Translations under genes and position numbers: made by a program | Assembly: GCA_028285545.1 (NCBI GenBank) | Contig: JANQPA010000109.1 | Location: 1 to 64,000, forward strand | Direction of reading: 5' to 3' | DNA: 64,000 bases | DNA from: Saprospiraceae bacterium | GTDB taxonomy: Bacteria > Bacteroidota > Bacteroidia > Chitinophagales > Saprospiraceae | Notes under the pieces: generated by a model | Database searches by the model: none | What the model was told of the DNA's origin: nothing | Seen by the model: the letters and a program-made list of their open reading frames with translations, nothing else | Part shown: positions 9,172-18,526 of the stretch, piece by piece | Layout: each line of letters opens with the position of its first letter | Numbering within the stretch: the first letter of the stretch is position 1

Positions 9172-9254
9172 GGGGGTGCGCCGGAGTGGGAGAGCCGGGC
9201 CAGACTGTAAATCTGGTGTCTATGACTGAATAGGTTCGAATCCTATCACCCCCA
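9172..9254 (+). tRNA. tRNA-Tyr (anticodon GTA)
   Basis: The acceptor stem is GGGGGTG with CACCCCC. The anticodon stem CCAGA/TCTGG encloses CTGTAAA, giving anticodon GTA. The extra arm is long (class II), as expected for bacterial tRNA-Tyr, making 83 nucleotides in total. Confidence 0.95.
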
Positions 9255-9336
9255 CAGTGTCCACTGAAGTATGAGCTGAAGTGGATTTTTGAAATTTAAA
9301 ATAAACCATCATAGCCAAGGCTGGGGTGGTTGGAAT

Positions 9337-9412
9337 GCGGGAGTAGCTCAGTTGGTAGAGCATCAGCCTTCCAAGCTGAGGGTCGCGGGTTCGAGTCTCG
9401 TCTCCCGCTCCA
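9337..9412 (+). tRNA. tRNA-Gly (anticodon TCC)
   Basis: The acceptor stem is GCGGGAG with CTCCCGC. The anticodon stem TCAGC/GCTGA encloses CTTCCAA, giving anticodon TCC, reading GGA. The 3' CCA is encoded (9410-9412), unlike in the first two tRNAs of the cluster. Confidence 0.95.
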
Positions 9413-9573
9413 TTTTATTCATCTTAGGATGGATTATGGAACGGTAATTAAGCAATAGTTTTTTAAGCGTATTCAAAGGCCTTTTTAGGTCTGACTAAGT
9501 AAGCATTTTTGGTAAGCCGACATTTATTGATTCGGCTTTTGTCGTTGAAGGTAGGGTCGGAATTGCTTAATAA

Positions 9574-9648
<75 letters not shown>

Positions 9649-9707
9649 TCAATTAAACTTAAGAATCAATAAGATTATATACATTTTATATTTAAAATTG
9701 AAAATCG

Positions 9708-10904
9708 ATGGCTAAGGAGACTTTTCAGCGGAATAAACCTCACCTTAACATTGGGACAATCGGGCACGTTGACCATGGTAAAACCACTTTGACTGCTGCA
9801 ATCACTTATGTACTATCTAAGGATGGTTTTGCAGAGCAAAAAGATTATGACTCAATCGATGCAGCTCCTGAAGAGAAGGAAAGAGGGATCACAATCAACA
9901 CCGCTCACGTAGAATACGAAACAGCAAATCGTCACTACGCACACGTGGACTGCCCAGGTCACGCCGACTATGTTAAGAATATGGTTACAGGTGCGGCTCA
10001 GATGGATGGAGCTATTCTTGTAGTTGCCGCCACTGATGGTCCTATGCCTCAAACGCGTGAGCACATCCTGCTTGCTCGTCAGGTAGGTGTACCTAAAATT
10101 GTTGTATTCATGAACAAGGTTGACCTTGTTGATGATGAAGAAATGCTCGAACTTGTTGAAATGGAGGTTCGTGAATTATTGGATCAGTATGAATTTGATG
10201 GTGATAATTCTGCTGTTATTCAAGGATCAGCTTTAAAAGCACTTGAGGATGATGCAACAGGAGTTCAAGCAATCAAAGAATTGATGGATGCCGTTGATGA
10301 GCAAATTCCTGAGCCTGTTCGTGCTGTAGATAAAGACTTTTTGATGCCTATTGAGGATGTATTCTCTATCACAGGTCGTGGTACTGTTGCAACAGGCCGT
10401 ATTGAGCGTGGTGTAATCAAAACTGGTGACCCAGTTGAGATCATTGGTATGATGGGAGTAGATGAGAAACCTCTGACATCAGTTGTAACTGGTGTTGAGA
10501 TGTTCCGTAAGATCCTGGATCGTGGAGAGGCTGGTGATAATGCCGGATTGCTACTTCGTGGTATCGACAAAGATGCTATCAGACGTGGAATGGTTATTTG
10601 TAAGCCTGGTTCTGTAACACCTCACACTAAATTCAAGTGCGAAGTATATGTTCTTGGTAAAGATGAAGGTGGTCGTCACACTCCATTCTTCAATGGATAC
10701 CGTCCACAGTTTTACTTCCGTACCACAGACGTAACTGGAGATGTATCTCTTCCAGAAGGAGTAGAAATGGTAATGCCTGGTGATAACGTTTCATTGAACG
10801 TTAGCTTGATTAACGCTATTGCCATGGAAAAAGGATTGCGTTTTGCGATTCGTGAAGGTGGACGTACCGTAGGTGCTGGTCAGGTTACTGAGATTATCGA
10901 GTAA
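9708..10904 (+). CDS. tuf: Elongation factor Tu
   Basis: The protein has 398 residues, full length for bacterial EF-Tu. The G domain carries the P-loop GHVDHGKT (residues 18-25), switch I with [20 protein letters not shown] (G3), and NKVD (G4). Domains 2 and 3 follow with the typical [14 protein letters not shown] and [22 protein letters not shown] segments. It delivers aminoacyl-tRNA to the ribosome as a GTP complex. It follows four tRNA genes and precedes tRNA-Trp, secE and nusG, a classical arrangement. A terminator-like hairpin at 10956-11014 lies downstream. Confidence 0.98.
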   Translation: MAKETFQRNKPHLNIGTIGHVDHGKTTLTAAITYVLSKDGFAEQKDYDSIDAAPEEKERGITINTAHVEYETANRHYAHVDCPGHADYVKNMVTGAAQMDGAILVVAATDGPMPQTREHILLARQVGVPKIVVFMNKVDLVDDEEMLELVEMEVRELLDQYEFDGDNSAVIQGSALKALEDDATGVQAIKELMDAVDEQIPEPVRAVDKDFLMPIEDVFSITGRGTVATGRIERGVIKTGDPVEIIGMMGVDEKPLTSVVTGVEMFRKILDRGEAGDNAGLLLRGIDKDAIRRGMVICKPGSVTPHTKFKCEVYVLGKDEGGRHTPFFNGYRPQFYFRTTDVTGDVSLPEGVEMVMPGDNVSLNVSLINAIAMEKGLRFAIREGGRTVGAGQVTEIIE

Positions 10905-10955
10905 ATACACTAATACAATAGTCAAATTATTGTATTAAGCCATAAAATAAGAAGT

Positions 10956-11014
10956 GGCTGTGAACTTACATAAAAACTGTTTTTTAAAATTAGTTTTTAA
11001 ATAAGCTCACAGCC
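10956..11014 (+). terminator. Hairpin downstream of tuf
   Basis: The outer stem GGCTGTGA (10956-10963) pairs with 11007-11014 and continues with CTTA/TAAG after one mismatch. An inner stem pairs AAAAACT (10972-10978) with AGTTTTT (10992-10998). The structure starts 52 bases after the tuf stop. No long T-tract follows, so termination may be partial and allow read-through to tRNA-Trp. Confidence 0.6.
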
Positions 11015-11133
11015 AATATTATTTCTTTGAGGGAAATTTTTCAAGAAAAATTTCCCTCAAAAGAAAAATAATTTGGCGGATCATGACAAGAAACGCCTGT
11101 CTACCGACAGGTAGAAGTGATGAGACGCCCTCT
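11010..11133 (-). repeat. MITE-like palindromic element, copy 2 (partial, inverted)
   Basis: Read on the reverse strand it matches the element at 124-285: AGAGGGCGTCTCAT (11133-11120), GATCCGCCAAAT, a TTTTCTTTT run, a central hairpin (arms 11026-11042 and 11045-11061, 17 bp, 2-base loop), then AATAATATTGGCTG. The hairpin arm sequence differs from copy 1, while the flanks are conserved. It lies between the tuf hairpin and tRNA-Trp, and its edge at 11010-11014 overlaps the tuf hairpin. Confidence 0.6.
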
Positions 11134-11140
11134 TCTTTAT

Positions 11141-11213
11141 ACGGGCATAGCTCAGCTGGTAGAGCGACGGTCTCCAAAACCGTAGGCCGAGGGTTCGAAT
11201 CCTTCTGCCCGTG
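11141..11213 (+). tRNA. tRNA-Trp (anticodon CCA)
   Basis: The acceptor stem is ACGGGCA with TGCCCGT. The anticodon stem ACGGT/ACCGT encloses CTCCAAA, giving anticodon CCA, reading TGG. It sits between tuf and secE, as in many Bacteroidota. CCA is not encoded. Confidence 0.95.
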
Positions 11214-11264
11214 CTAAAAGATTGCGGCTTGAGATATATCCGCTGAATCATAATTCGAATAGTG

Positions 11265-11453
11265 ATGGACAGAATAGTTTTATATGTAAAAGAAAGTTAT
11301 AATGAGTTACTCAATAAGGTAACCTGGCCTACAAGAGCCAGCCTTATCAGCAGTACCATTGTAGTTTTGATAGCTTCCTTGATTTTTGCTCTTATCATTT
11401 TTGTGATGGACCTGATCTCTAAAGGAGTGCTTGATTTTATTTATGACCTTTAA
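11265..11453 (+). CDS. secE: Preprotein translocase subunit SecE
   Basis: The protein has 62 residues. GTG at 11262 and ATG at 11265 are adjacent; I chose the ATG. The amphipathic cytoplasmic helix (YVKESYNELLNKVTWPT) carries the conserved VTWPT motif, followed by one transmembrane segment (about residues 28-52). This is the short single-span form found in most bacteria. SecE clamps the two halves of SecY in the SecYEG channel. nusG follows after 16 bp, the conserved secE-nusG pair. Confidence 0.95.
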   Translation: MDRIVLYVKESYNELLNKVTWPTRASLISSTIVVLIASLIFALIIFVMDLISKGVLDFIYDL

Positions 11454-11469
11454 TCAAAAAGGAATTTGA

Positions 11470-12018
11470 ATGTCTGAAGAAAAGAAGTGGTATTCTCTTA
11501 GAGTGATAAGTGGTAAGGAACGAAAAATCCGAGAGCGTATTGAAAAGGAAATCCAGATCAATAAATGGGAGGATTTTGTTACTTCGGTGTTGGTACCTAC
11601 AGAGAAAGTCTACAAAATAAGAAACGGCAAGAAAGTTATCTCAGAAAGAAATATTCTCCCAGGTTATATCCTGATAGAAGCTCTGCCTTCTAAATTTTCT
11701 GGTGAGATGATTAATTCTATTGCCAATATTCCAAATGTGATCCACTTCTTAGGGAAAAACAATCCTGTTCCGATGAGAGCTGCCGAAGCGAATAGAATGC
11801 TCGGAAAAGTTGATGAATCTCAAGATTCCGGAGAATCCCTAATCGAACCATACATTGTTGGTGAAACCGTCAAAATTATTGATGGCCCTTTCAGTGAGTT
11901 CATAGGAGATATTCAAGAAGTAAATGAAGAGAAGAAAAAGCTAAAGGTTATTGTGAAGATTTTTGGAAGAGGGACAGAGGTGGAATTAAACTTTATGCAA
12001 GTAGAAAAAACATCCTAG
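11470..12018 (+). CDS. nusG: Transcription termination/antitermination factor NusG
   Basis: The protein has 182 residues, full length. The N-terminal NGN domain begins KKWYSLRVISGKERKIRERIE and includes ILPGYILIEAL. The C-terminal KOW domain includes VGETVKIIDGPFSEFIGDIQEVNEEKKKLKV. NusG binds the RNA polymerase clamp (beta' subunit, encoded downstream), suppresses pausing, and couples to Rho or ribosomal S10. It lies between secE and rplK in the standard order. Confidence 0.97.
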   Translation: MSEEKKWYSLRVISGKERKIRERIEKEIQINKWEDFVTSVLVPTEKVYKIRNGKKVISERNILPGYILIEALPSKFSGEMINSIANIPNVIHFLGKNNPVPMRAAEANRMLGKVDESQDSGESLIEPYIVGETVKIIDGPFSEFIGDIQEVNEEKKKLKVIVKIFGRGTEVELNFMQVEKTS

Positions 12019-12102
12019 CTCAAAATATATCGAGCTTGCTTTAGTTCCTTATGGATGCTTCCCTAAAGCAACAATGTTAGTGTTAGTGTAAAAAATAATG
12101 AA

Positions 12103-12564
12103 ATGGCAAAGGAAATAGAAACTTATGTAAAACTTCAGGTGCGGGGCGGACAAGCTAATCCAGCGCCTCCCGTAGGACCGGCATTGGGTGCTAAGGGCTT
12201 GAATATTATGGAGTTTTGCAAAAGATTTAATGCTAGAACTCAGGAGTCACAAGGTAAATTATTACCCGTAGTGATTACTGTTTTTAAGGATAAGTCTTTT
12301 GAATTCATCATAAAAACACCTCCTGCAGCCGTACAGTTGTTGGAAGCCGCCAAAGTGAAAAAAGGTTCTGAGGAGTCCAACCGTAAAAAAGTAGGAAAAG
12401 TCACTTGGGATCAGGTAAGAACCATCGCAGAAAGTAAAATGGTAGACCTTAACTGTTTCACTGTTGAATCTGCCATGAAAATGGTGGCTGGAACTGCCCG
12501 TAGTGCCGGGATTACCATCACAGGGACTCCTCCCTGGGAAGGAGAAAGTGCTAGTGATAACTAA
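12103..12564 (+). CDS. rplK: 50S ribosomal protein L11
   Basis: The protein has 153 residues, slightly longer than the usual 141-147 because of an acidic C-terminal tail (WEGESASDN). The N-terminal motif [20 protein letters not shown] and the C-terminal rRNA-binding part ([19 protein letters not shown]) are clear. It forms the GTPase-associated stalk base with L10 and 23S rRNA. It is the first ribosomal gene of the rplKAJL-rpoBC run. Confidence 0.97.
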   Translation: MAKEIETYVKLQVRGGQANPAPPVGPALGAKGLNIMEFCKRFNARTQESQGKLLPVVITVFKDKSFEFIIKTPPAAVQLLEAAKVKKGSEESNRKKVGKVTWDQVRTIAESKMVDLNCFTVESAMKMVAGTARSAGITITGTPPWEGESASDN

Positions 12565-12625
12565 TTATTAAATAACAGGGAGTTTCTGTATTTGCAGAAA
12601 CGCTAATACCTTAAATTAATTTGCG

Positions 12626-13318
12626 ATGGCAAAAGTTGGAAAAAAGAGAGCAGCTGCTAATGCAAAGATCGATGATACCAAATTATACACTCTGGAAGAG
12701 GCAATGGCCCTGGTAAAAGAGGTTAATGTGGCAAAATTCGATGCATCAGTAGATCTGCATATAAGATTGGGGATCGATCCTCGTAAAGCTGACCAGGCAC
12801 TGCGTGGGACCGTGTCTTTACCCCACGGAACTGGTAAAACCAAAAGAGTACTTGTTTTCTGTACTCCGGATAAAGAAGAAGAAGCTAAAGCAGCAGGGGC
12901 AGACTATGCCGGATTAGATGAATATATTCAGAAAGTACAAGATGGTTGGACGGATGTAGATGTGGTAATTGCTATGCCTCAGGTTATGGCAAAAGTCGGA
13001 CGCATTGGTCGTGTTTTAGGACCTAGAGGCCTTATGCCTAACCCCAAAACAGGAACCGTTACTCCTAATGTGGCAGATGCCGTGGCTGAAGTGAAAAAAG
13101 GAAAAATTTCTTTCCGTGTTGATAAATATGGTATCATTCACTCTTCCGTTGGTAGAGTATCATTTGAGCCCAATAAACTGGCAGATAATGCCAATGAACT
13201 TTTATCTACACTAATACGGATGAAACCTTCCACCGCTAAAGGGACTTACATGAAATCAGTGACGGTTGCTAGTACTATGAGCCCTGGTGTAAAGGTAGAT
13301 ACAAAATCTCTTCGTTAA
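12626..13318 (+). CDS. rplA: 50S ribosomal protein L1
   Basis: The protein has 230 residues, as expected. Conserved segments are [21 protein letters not shown], the [16 protein letters not shown] signature (about residues 130-146), and the domain I rRNA-binding strands near both termini. L1 forms the mobile L1 stalk and, in many bacteria, represses its own operon by binding the rplKA mRNA leader. I did not identify a specific mimic in the 84-base rplK leader. rplJ follows after 19 bp. Confidence 0.97.
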   Translation: MAKVGKKRAAANAKIDDTKLYTLEEAMALVKEVNVAKFDASVDLHIRLGIDPRKADQALRGTVSLPHGTGKTKRVLVFCTPDKEEEAKAAGADYAGLDEYIQKVQDGWTDVDVVIAMPQVMAKVGRIGRVLGPRGLMPNPKTGTVTPNVADAVAEVKKGKISFRVDKYGIIHSSVGRVSFEPNKLADNANELLSTLIRMKPSTAKGTYMKSVTVASTMSPGVKVDTKSLR

Positions 13319-13337
13319 CCTATAAAAAGATGTTGCA

Positions 13338-13898
13338 ATGACTAAAGCAGAAAAATCAGCGTTAATCGAGGAGTTGGCCGAAAAATTGAAAGAATCAAAA
13401 TTCTTCTATCTGACAGACCCCTCAACGCTTAATGTTGCGGCTACAACTGACCTTAGAAGAAAATGTTTCGAGAATAATGTTGAAATGCGAATGGTTAAGA
13501 ATACCCTTATTCGTAAAGCCATGGAAAGCGTTTCTGAAACTGCCTTTGAAGGATTGTACGATTCTTTAAAAGGTACAACGGCTATCCTCTTTTCAGAAGA
13601 GGGTAAAACTCCTGCTAAAGTAATTAAGGAGTATCGTGGTGATAAGGGTGAAAAACCAACCCTCAAAGCTGCATACATTGACCAGGATGTGATTATCGGT
13701 GATGATCAACTTGAATTCCTGACAAAACTAAAATCAAAAGAAGATTTGCTTGGAGAATTGATCACCTTGATGCAGAGCCCTGCAAAGAACCTGGTGGCTC
13801 AATTAACCTCAAGCGAACAAACCCTGGCCGGATTGGTCAACTATGGCAGCAATACCGTATCAGGTATACTTACTGCCCTAGAACAAAAAGAGAAGTAA
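13338..13898 (+). CDS. rplJ: 50S ribosomal protein L10
   Basis: The protein has 186 residues. The N-terminal rRNA-binding domain (TKAEKSALIEELAEKLKES; EMRMVKNTLIRKAM) and the long C-terminal helix that carries L7/L12 dimers are visible. Only 19 bp separate it from rplA, so the long L10-leader structure known from Proteobacteria and Firmicutes is absent here. rplL follows after 115 bp. Confidence 0.96.
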   Translation: MTKAEKSALIEELAEKLKESKFFYLTDPSTLNVAATTDLRRKCFENNVEMRMVKNTLIRKAMESVSETAFEGLYDSLKGTTAILFSEEGKTPAKVIKEYRGDKGEKPTLKAAYIDQDVIIGDDQLEFLTKLKSKEDLLGELITLMQSPAKNLVAQLTSSEQTLAGLVNYGSNTVSGILTALEQKEK

Positions 13899-14013
13899 GG
13901 GCTTCCACCAGAGTGGACTCGTGAGCAGGACACTCGTCATGTATAAATTTTGTTACGCACCATTTAGCTTAATTCTATTTATTAGTTAAACGGTAATTTA
14001 AATTATTTTTAAA

Positions 14014-14400
14014 ATGGCTGAATTAAAAGAAATAGCAGAAACTCTTGTCAATTTGACAATCAAGGAAGTAAGTGAACTTGCTCAATTACTAGAAGATGAA
14101 TATGGCATCAAGCCAGCTGCCGCTGCACCCGTTGCAGTAGCTGCTGTAGGTGGTGCAGGTGGCGACGCTGCTGGTGGTGCTGCTGAACAAACAGAATTTG
14201 ATGTAATGTTAAATTCTGCTGGCGCAGCAAAGCTTAAAGTCGTTAAAGAAGTGAAAAACCTTCTTGGACTTGGACTTAAAGAAGCTAAAGAACTGGTAGA
14301 CAGCGCTCCTTCTGCCATTAAAGAGGGTGCATCTAAAGACGAAGCTGAAGAACTTAAGAAAGCACTTGAAGCCGTAGGTGCTGAAGTTGAACTTAAGTAG
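14014..14400 (+). CDS. rplL: 50S ribosomal protein L7/L12
   Basis: The protein has 128 residues. An N-terminal dimerisation helix pair (1-35) is followed by the Ala/Gly/Val-rich hinge (about 36-58; [17 protein letters not shown]) and the C-terminal factor-binding domain ([36 protein letters not shown]). It recruits translational GTPases to the ribosome. A perfect hairpin follows in the rplL-rpoB gap. Confidence 0.97.
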   Translation: MAELKEIAETLVNLTIKEVSELAQLLEDEYGIKPAAAAPVAVAAVGGAGGDAAGGAAEQTEFDVMLNSAGAAKLKVVKEVKNLLGLGLKEAKELVDSAPSAIKEGASKDEAEELKKALEAVGAEVELK

Positions 14401-14468
14401 GCTTGTAACTGTTACAGTAATTAAACGTATATTTTATTACTGGAAAATAAGCAAGTTTGCGATAACAA

Positions 14469-14500
14469 GGCTTAGCCAATTGTCATAAATTGGCTAAGCC
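14469..14500 (+). other. Hairpin in the rplL-rpoB intergenic region
   Basis: Arms 14469-14481 and 14488-14500 form a perfect 13-bp stem (GGCTTAGCCAATT and its complement) with a 6-base loop, 68 bases after rplL. No T-run follows. The position corresponds to the partial attenuator and RNase-processing site known between rplL and rpoB in E. coli. A similar role in lowering rpoBC expression relative to ribosomal genes is inference. Confidence 0.65.
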
Positions 14501-14617
14501 TATCGTCGTATATCACAGCTCCGGTTCGGATGAACTTTTCAGATGCCCAAGAGGTATATTATATGTAGTGTGCAAAACTGATCTTGCCGCTACCCAACAA
14601 ATTAAAGAAAGGTTGCA

Positions 14618-17600
14618 ATGACATCAAACGGAAACGTCCTTAAAGCCGAAGACAAAAGATTTAACTTCGGAAAAATTAAACTCGCCAAACAATACCCTGA
14701 CTTACTAGAGATACAACTCAAATCCTTTATGGAGTTCTTTCAGTTGGAAACAACTCCTGAAAACAGGATGAATGAAGGGCTATATCGGGTTTTCCAGGAA
14801 AACTTCCCCATCACAGATGCAAGAAACATCTTCGTGTTGGAATTTCTGGATTACTTTGTGGATCCGCCGCGTTATACCATCTCAGAATGTATGCAGCGTG
14901 GATTGACATACAGTGTTCCGTTAAAAGCCAAGCTACGCTTGTCTTGTAATGACGAAGAACATGTCGACTTTCAGACCATTGTCCAGGATGTTTTCCTTGG
15001 CAATATCCCTTATATGACTCCCAAAGGTACCTTTGTAATCAATGGTGCAGAACGTGTGATTGTATCTCAGCTTCACCGCTCTCCAGGAGTGTTTTTTGGA
15101 CAGAGTTTCCACCCAAATGGCACAAAGATTTATTCCGCCAGAGTTATCCCTTTTAAGGGAGCATGGATGGAATTCGCTACAGACATCAATACGGTGATGT
15201 ATGCTTACATCGATCGTAAGAAAAAATTCCCGGTTACTACTTTATTGAGAGCTATTGGCTTTGACTCAGATAAGGCTATTCTCGATATCTTTGACCTGGC
15301 TGATGAAGTAAAAGCAACTGAAAAAGAATTAGAGAAATCTATTGGTCGAAAATTAGCTGCACGTGTACTCCGAAGCTGGACCGAAGATTTTGTAGATGAA
15401 GATACAGGAGAGGTGGTTACCATCGAACGTAATGAAATCATCCTTGAACGTGATGTTGTCCTGGATGAAGAAAACATCAAATTAATCCTGGAAGCTGATA
15501 CGGATGATGTGGTTGTACTCCAAAAAGAGGAAATTGAAGAGGATTATTCGATCATCTATAATACTTTACAAAAAGATCCCTCCAGCTCAGAAATGGAGGC
15601 CGTACAATATATATATCGTCAACTTAGAGGTACCGATCCGCCAGATGAAGAAACAGCTCGCGGAATTATCGATAAATTGTTCTTCTCTGACAAACGATAT
15701 AACCTTGGTGAGGTAGGGCGCTATAAAATTAATAGAAAGCTAAAACTCACAACCGACAAGGAAACCCTCGTTTTAACCAAAGAAGATATCATTGCTATTG
15801 TTAAATATCTGGTGAAATTGATGAACCAGAAAGCAGAAATTGATGATATTGATCACCTGAGTAACCGTCGTGTAAGAACTGTAGGAGAACAGCTATATGC
15901 TCAGTTTGGTGTTGGTTTGGCTCGTATGGCTCGTACCATTAGAGAAAGAATGAACGTTCGGGATAATGAAGTCTTTACGCCTATTGATTTAATCAATGCT
16001 CGTACTTTATCCTCAGTAATTAATTCTTTCTTTGGAACCAGTCAGCTATCTCAGTTTTTGGATCAAACAAATCCTCTCTCTGAGATTACTCACAAACGCC
16101 GGATTTCAGCTCTTGGACCAGGTGGACTGTCCAGAGAACGTGCAGGTTTTGAGGTAAGGGATGTTCATTATTCACATTATGGACGTCTTTGTACCATTGA
16201 AACACCAGAGGGACCAAATATCGGACTGATATCTACTCTTTGTGTTCATGCTAAAGTGAATAAAATGGGCTTCCTGGAAACACCCTACCGCAAAGTCGAA
16301 GAAGGTCGGGTAGTAGTAGAGAAAGATCCATTATACCTTTCTGCTGAAGGAGAGGATTATAAGAGAATTGCTCAGGCAAATGCTCCTATTGACTTGGAGT
16401 CAGGTGCCTTCCAACTAGATCGGATTAAGTGTAGAGAACATGGTGATTTTCCTGTACTTACTCCCGATGAAATTGAATTTATGGATGTAGCACCTAACCA
16501 GATTGTTGGTGTTTCTGCTTCCATGATTCCATTCTTGGAAAATGATGATGCCAACCGAGCCCTGATGGGATCAAACATGCAGCGTCAGGCCGTTCCTTTG
16601 GTTAGACCAAGTTCACCAGTTGTTGGAACCGGCCTGGAAGGAAAAGTTGCCAGAGATTCTCGTATGTTGATTAATGCAGAAGGTGATGGTATTGTGGAAT
16701 ATGTTGACTCCAAGGAGATCATCATCCGTTATGATAGAACAGAAGAAGATCAATTGGTTTCTTTTGAAGATGCCCGCAAACGATATGAATTGATTAAATT
16801 CCGTCGTACCAACCAAGGGACTTGTATTAACCTTCGACCTATTGTAAGGCGAGGCGAGCGCGTTGAAAAGGGACAAATTCTTTGTGATGGGTATGCTACT
16901 GAAAAAGGAGAACTGGCCTTGGGACAGAACCTTAAAGTAGCCTTTATGCCTTGGAAAGGATATAATTTTGAGGACGCCATTGTATTATCAGAACGTGTGG
17001 TTAGAGAAGATATCTTTACCTCCTTGCATATAGAACATTTCGAATTGGATGTCAGAGACACCAAACTAGGGGAAGAAGAATTGACCAATGATATTCCTAA
17101 TGTTAGTGAAGAGGCTACCAAAGATTTGGATGAGAATGGTATCATTAGAGTTGGTGCCTGGGTGAAAGAGGGAGATATTTTAATCGGGAAAATTACTCCT
17201 AAAGGAGAATCTGATCCCACACCCGAAGAAAAATTGTTACGCGCAATTTTTGGTGATAAAGCCGGAGATGTAAAAGATGCTTCTTTAAAGGCACCTCCAT
17301 CTACAAAGGGTATTGTCATCAATAAGCAATTATTTGCAAGAGCAAAAAAAGATAAAGTACAAAAGGCACAGGAAAAAGAATTATTATCCAAATTAGAAGA
17401 CCAGCACAAAATTGCCATCAACGAACTACTTACCGTATTAGTAGATAAATTGATGACGCTTCTTAAGGATAAAACTTCCAATGGCGTTCGTTCCATTTAT
17501 AATGAAGATTTAGTAGCCAAGGGAGTAAAATTCAGCCCTGAGATACTTCGCGAAATTGAATATGCAACCATCGATTACAGCAACTGGACCGATGATGATC

Positions 17601-18445
17601 ATACCAATAGCCTGATTGCCAGCTTATTGCACAATTATAGCATTAAGTATAATGAAGAGGTAGGACGATATAAGCGTGAGAAATTTAATATCAGTATTGG
17701 TGATGAACTTCCTGCAGGGGTATTGAAACTAGCCAAAGTTTACATGGCCAAAAAGCGTAAGCTGAAAGTAGGGGATAAGTTGGCAGGACGTCATGGTAAT
17801 AAAGGAATTGTTTCTAGAATCGTTCGATTAGAGGATATGCCTTTCCTCGAAGATGGAACTCCTGTAGATATTGTACTTAATCCACTAGGGGTACCTTCTA
17901 GGATGAACTTGGGACAAATCTTTGAAACAGTACTGGGTTGGGCTGGAGAAAAGCTAGGTTTAAAATTTGCTACTCCTATTTTTGATGGAGCCAGCAAAGA
18001 AGAAATCGATGAGTTTATTCAAAAAGCAAATCTTCCTAGCTTAGGACAAACCTACTTATACGATGGGGAAACCGGTGATCGATTCCACCAGCAAGCAACA
18101 GTAGGGGTTATTTATATGCTGAAATTATCTCACATGGTAGATGATAAAATGCATGCCCGTTCAATTGGACCTTACTCATTGATTACTCAGCAGCCTCTGG
18201 GTGGAAAGGCACAATTTGGTGGTCAGCGTTTTGGAGAGATGGAAGTTTGGGCATTGGAGGCCTTCGGAGCATCCAATATCCTGCAAGAGCTTCTTACCAT
18301 CAAATCTGATGATATTAATGGTAGAGCCAAGGCTTATGAAGCAATTGTTAAAGGAGATACCCTTCCGGAACCTAACATCCCAGAATCATTTAACGTTCTG
18401 GTGCATGAATTGAGAGGATTGGCCTTAGATGTAAAATTCGATTAA
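14618..18445 (+). CDS. rpoB: DNA-directed RNA polymerase subunit beta
   Basis: The protein has 1275 residues, full length. The rifampicin pocket is around residues 470-520 ([39 protein letters not shown]) and looks wild type, so rifampicin sensitivity is predicted at this locus. Other landmarks are [23 protein letters not shown], the [13 protein letters not shown] catalytic-core region, and the C-terminal [25 protein letters not shown] clamp segment. It forms the catalytic core with the beta' subunit encoded 81 bp downstream. Confidence 0.98.
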   Translation: MTSNGNVLKAEDKRFNFGKIKLAKQYPDLLEIQLKSFMEFFQLETTPENRMNEGLYRVFQENFPITDARNIFVLEFLDYFVDPPRYTISECMQRGLTYSVPLKAKLRLSCNDEEHVDFQTIVQDVFLGNIPYMTPKGTFVINGAERVIVSQLHRSPGVFFGQSFHPNGTKIYSARVIPFKGAWMEFATDINTVMYAYIDRKKKFPVTTLLRAIGFDSDKAILDIFDLADEVKATEKELEKSIGRKLAARVLRSWTEDFVDEDTGEVVTIERNEIILERDVVLDEENIKLILEADTDDVVVLQKEEIEEDYSIIYNTLQKDPSSSEMEAVQYIYRQLRGTDPPDEETARGIIDKLFFSDKRYNLGEVGRYKINRKLKLTTDKETLVLTKEDIIAIVKYLVKLMNQKAEIDDIDHLSNRRVRTVGEQLYAQFGVGLARMARTIRERMNVRDNEVFTPIDLINARTLSSVINSFFGTSQLSQFLDQTNPLSEITHKRRISALGPGGLSRERAGFEVRDVHYSHYGRLCTIETPEGPNIGLISTLCVHAKVNKMGFLETPYRKVEEGRVVVEKDPLYLSAEGEDYKRIAQANAPIDLESGAFQLDRIKCREHGDFPVLTPDEIEFMDVAPNQIVGVSASMIPFLENDDANRALMGSNMQRQAVPLVRPSSPVVGTGLEGKVARDSRMLINAEGDGIVEYVDSKEIIIRYDRTEEDQLVSFEDARKRYELIKFRRTNQGTCINLRPIVRRGERVEKGQILCDGYATEKGELALGQNLKVAFMPWKGYNFEDAIVLSERVVREDIFTSLHIEHFELDVRDTKLGEEELTNDIPNVSEEATKDLDENGIIRVGAWVKEGDILIGKITPKGESDPTPEEKLLRAIFGDKAGDVKDASLKAPPSTKGIVINKQLFARAKKDKVQKAQEKELLSKLEDQHKIAINELLTVLVDKLMTLLKDKTSNGVRSIYNEDLVAKGVKFSPEILREIEYATIDYSNWTDDDHTNSLIASLLHNYSIKYNEEVGRYKREKFNISIGDELPAGVLKLAKVYMAKKRKLKVGDKLAGRHGNKGIVSRIVRLEDMPFLEDGTPVDIVLNPLGVPSRMNLGQIFETVLGWAGEKLGLKFATPIFDGASKEEIDEFIQKANLPSLGQTYLYDGETGDRFHQQATVGVIYMLKLSHMVDDKMHARSIGPYSLITQQPLGGKAQFGGQRFGEMEVWALEAFGASNILQELLTIKSDDINGRAKAYEAIVKGDTLPEPNIPESFNVLVHELRGLALDVKFD

Positions 18446-18450
18446 AATCC

Positions 18451-18506
18451 GTATGAAGTCATGGGCTGTGTAACAACAGATTTTTTCACAGCCCCTACCT
18501 TCATAC
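18451..18506 (+). other. Extended hairpin in the rpoB-rpoC intergenic region
   Basis: The outer stem GTATGAAG (18451-18458) pairs with CTTCATAC (18499-18506) and the inner stem GGGCTGTG (18463-18470) pairs with CACAGCCC (18487-18494), giving one elongated structure filling most of the 81-base gap. It may be an RNase cleavage or stabilising element. The inner stem resembles the hairpin after tuf (GGCTGTGA). Confidence 0.6.
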
Positions 18507-18526
18507 AATAAAATAGGACAAAGCTT

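Noticed and set aside
13319-13337. L10 leader before rplJ
   Set aside because: Only 19 bases separate rplA and rplJ, too short for the known L10 leader structure, so I did not annotate one.
16750-17496. 248-codon reverse-strand frame inside rpoB
   Set aside because: It is a shadow of the conserved rpoB frame. The composition is Ser/Leu-rich noise and no domain is visible.
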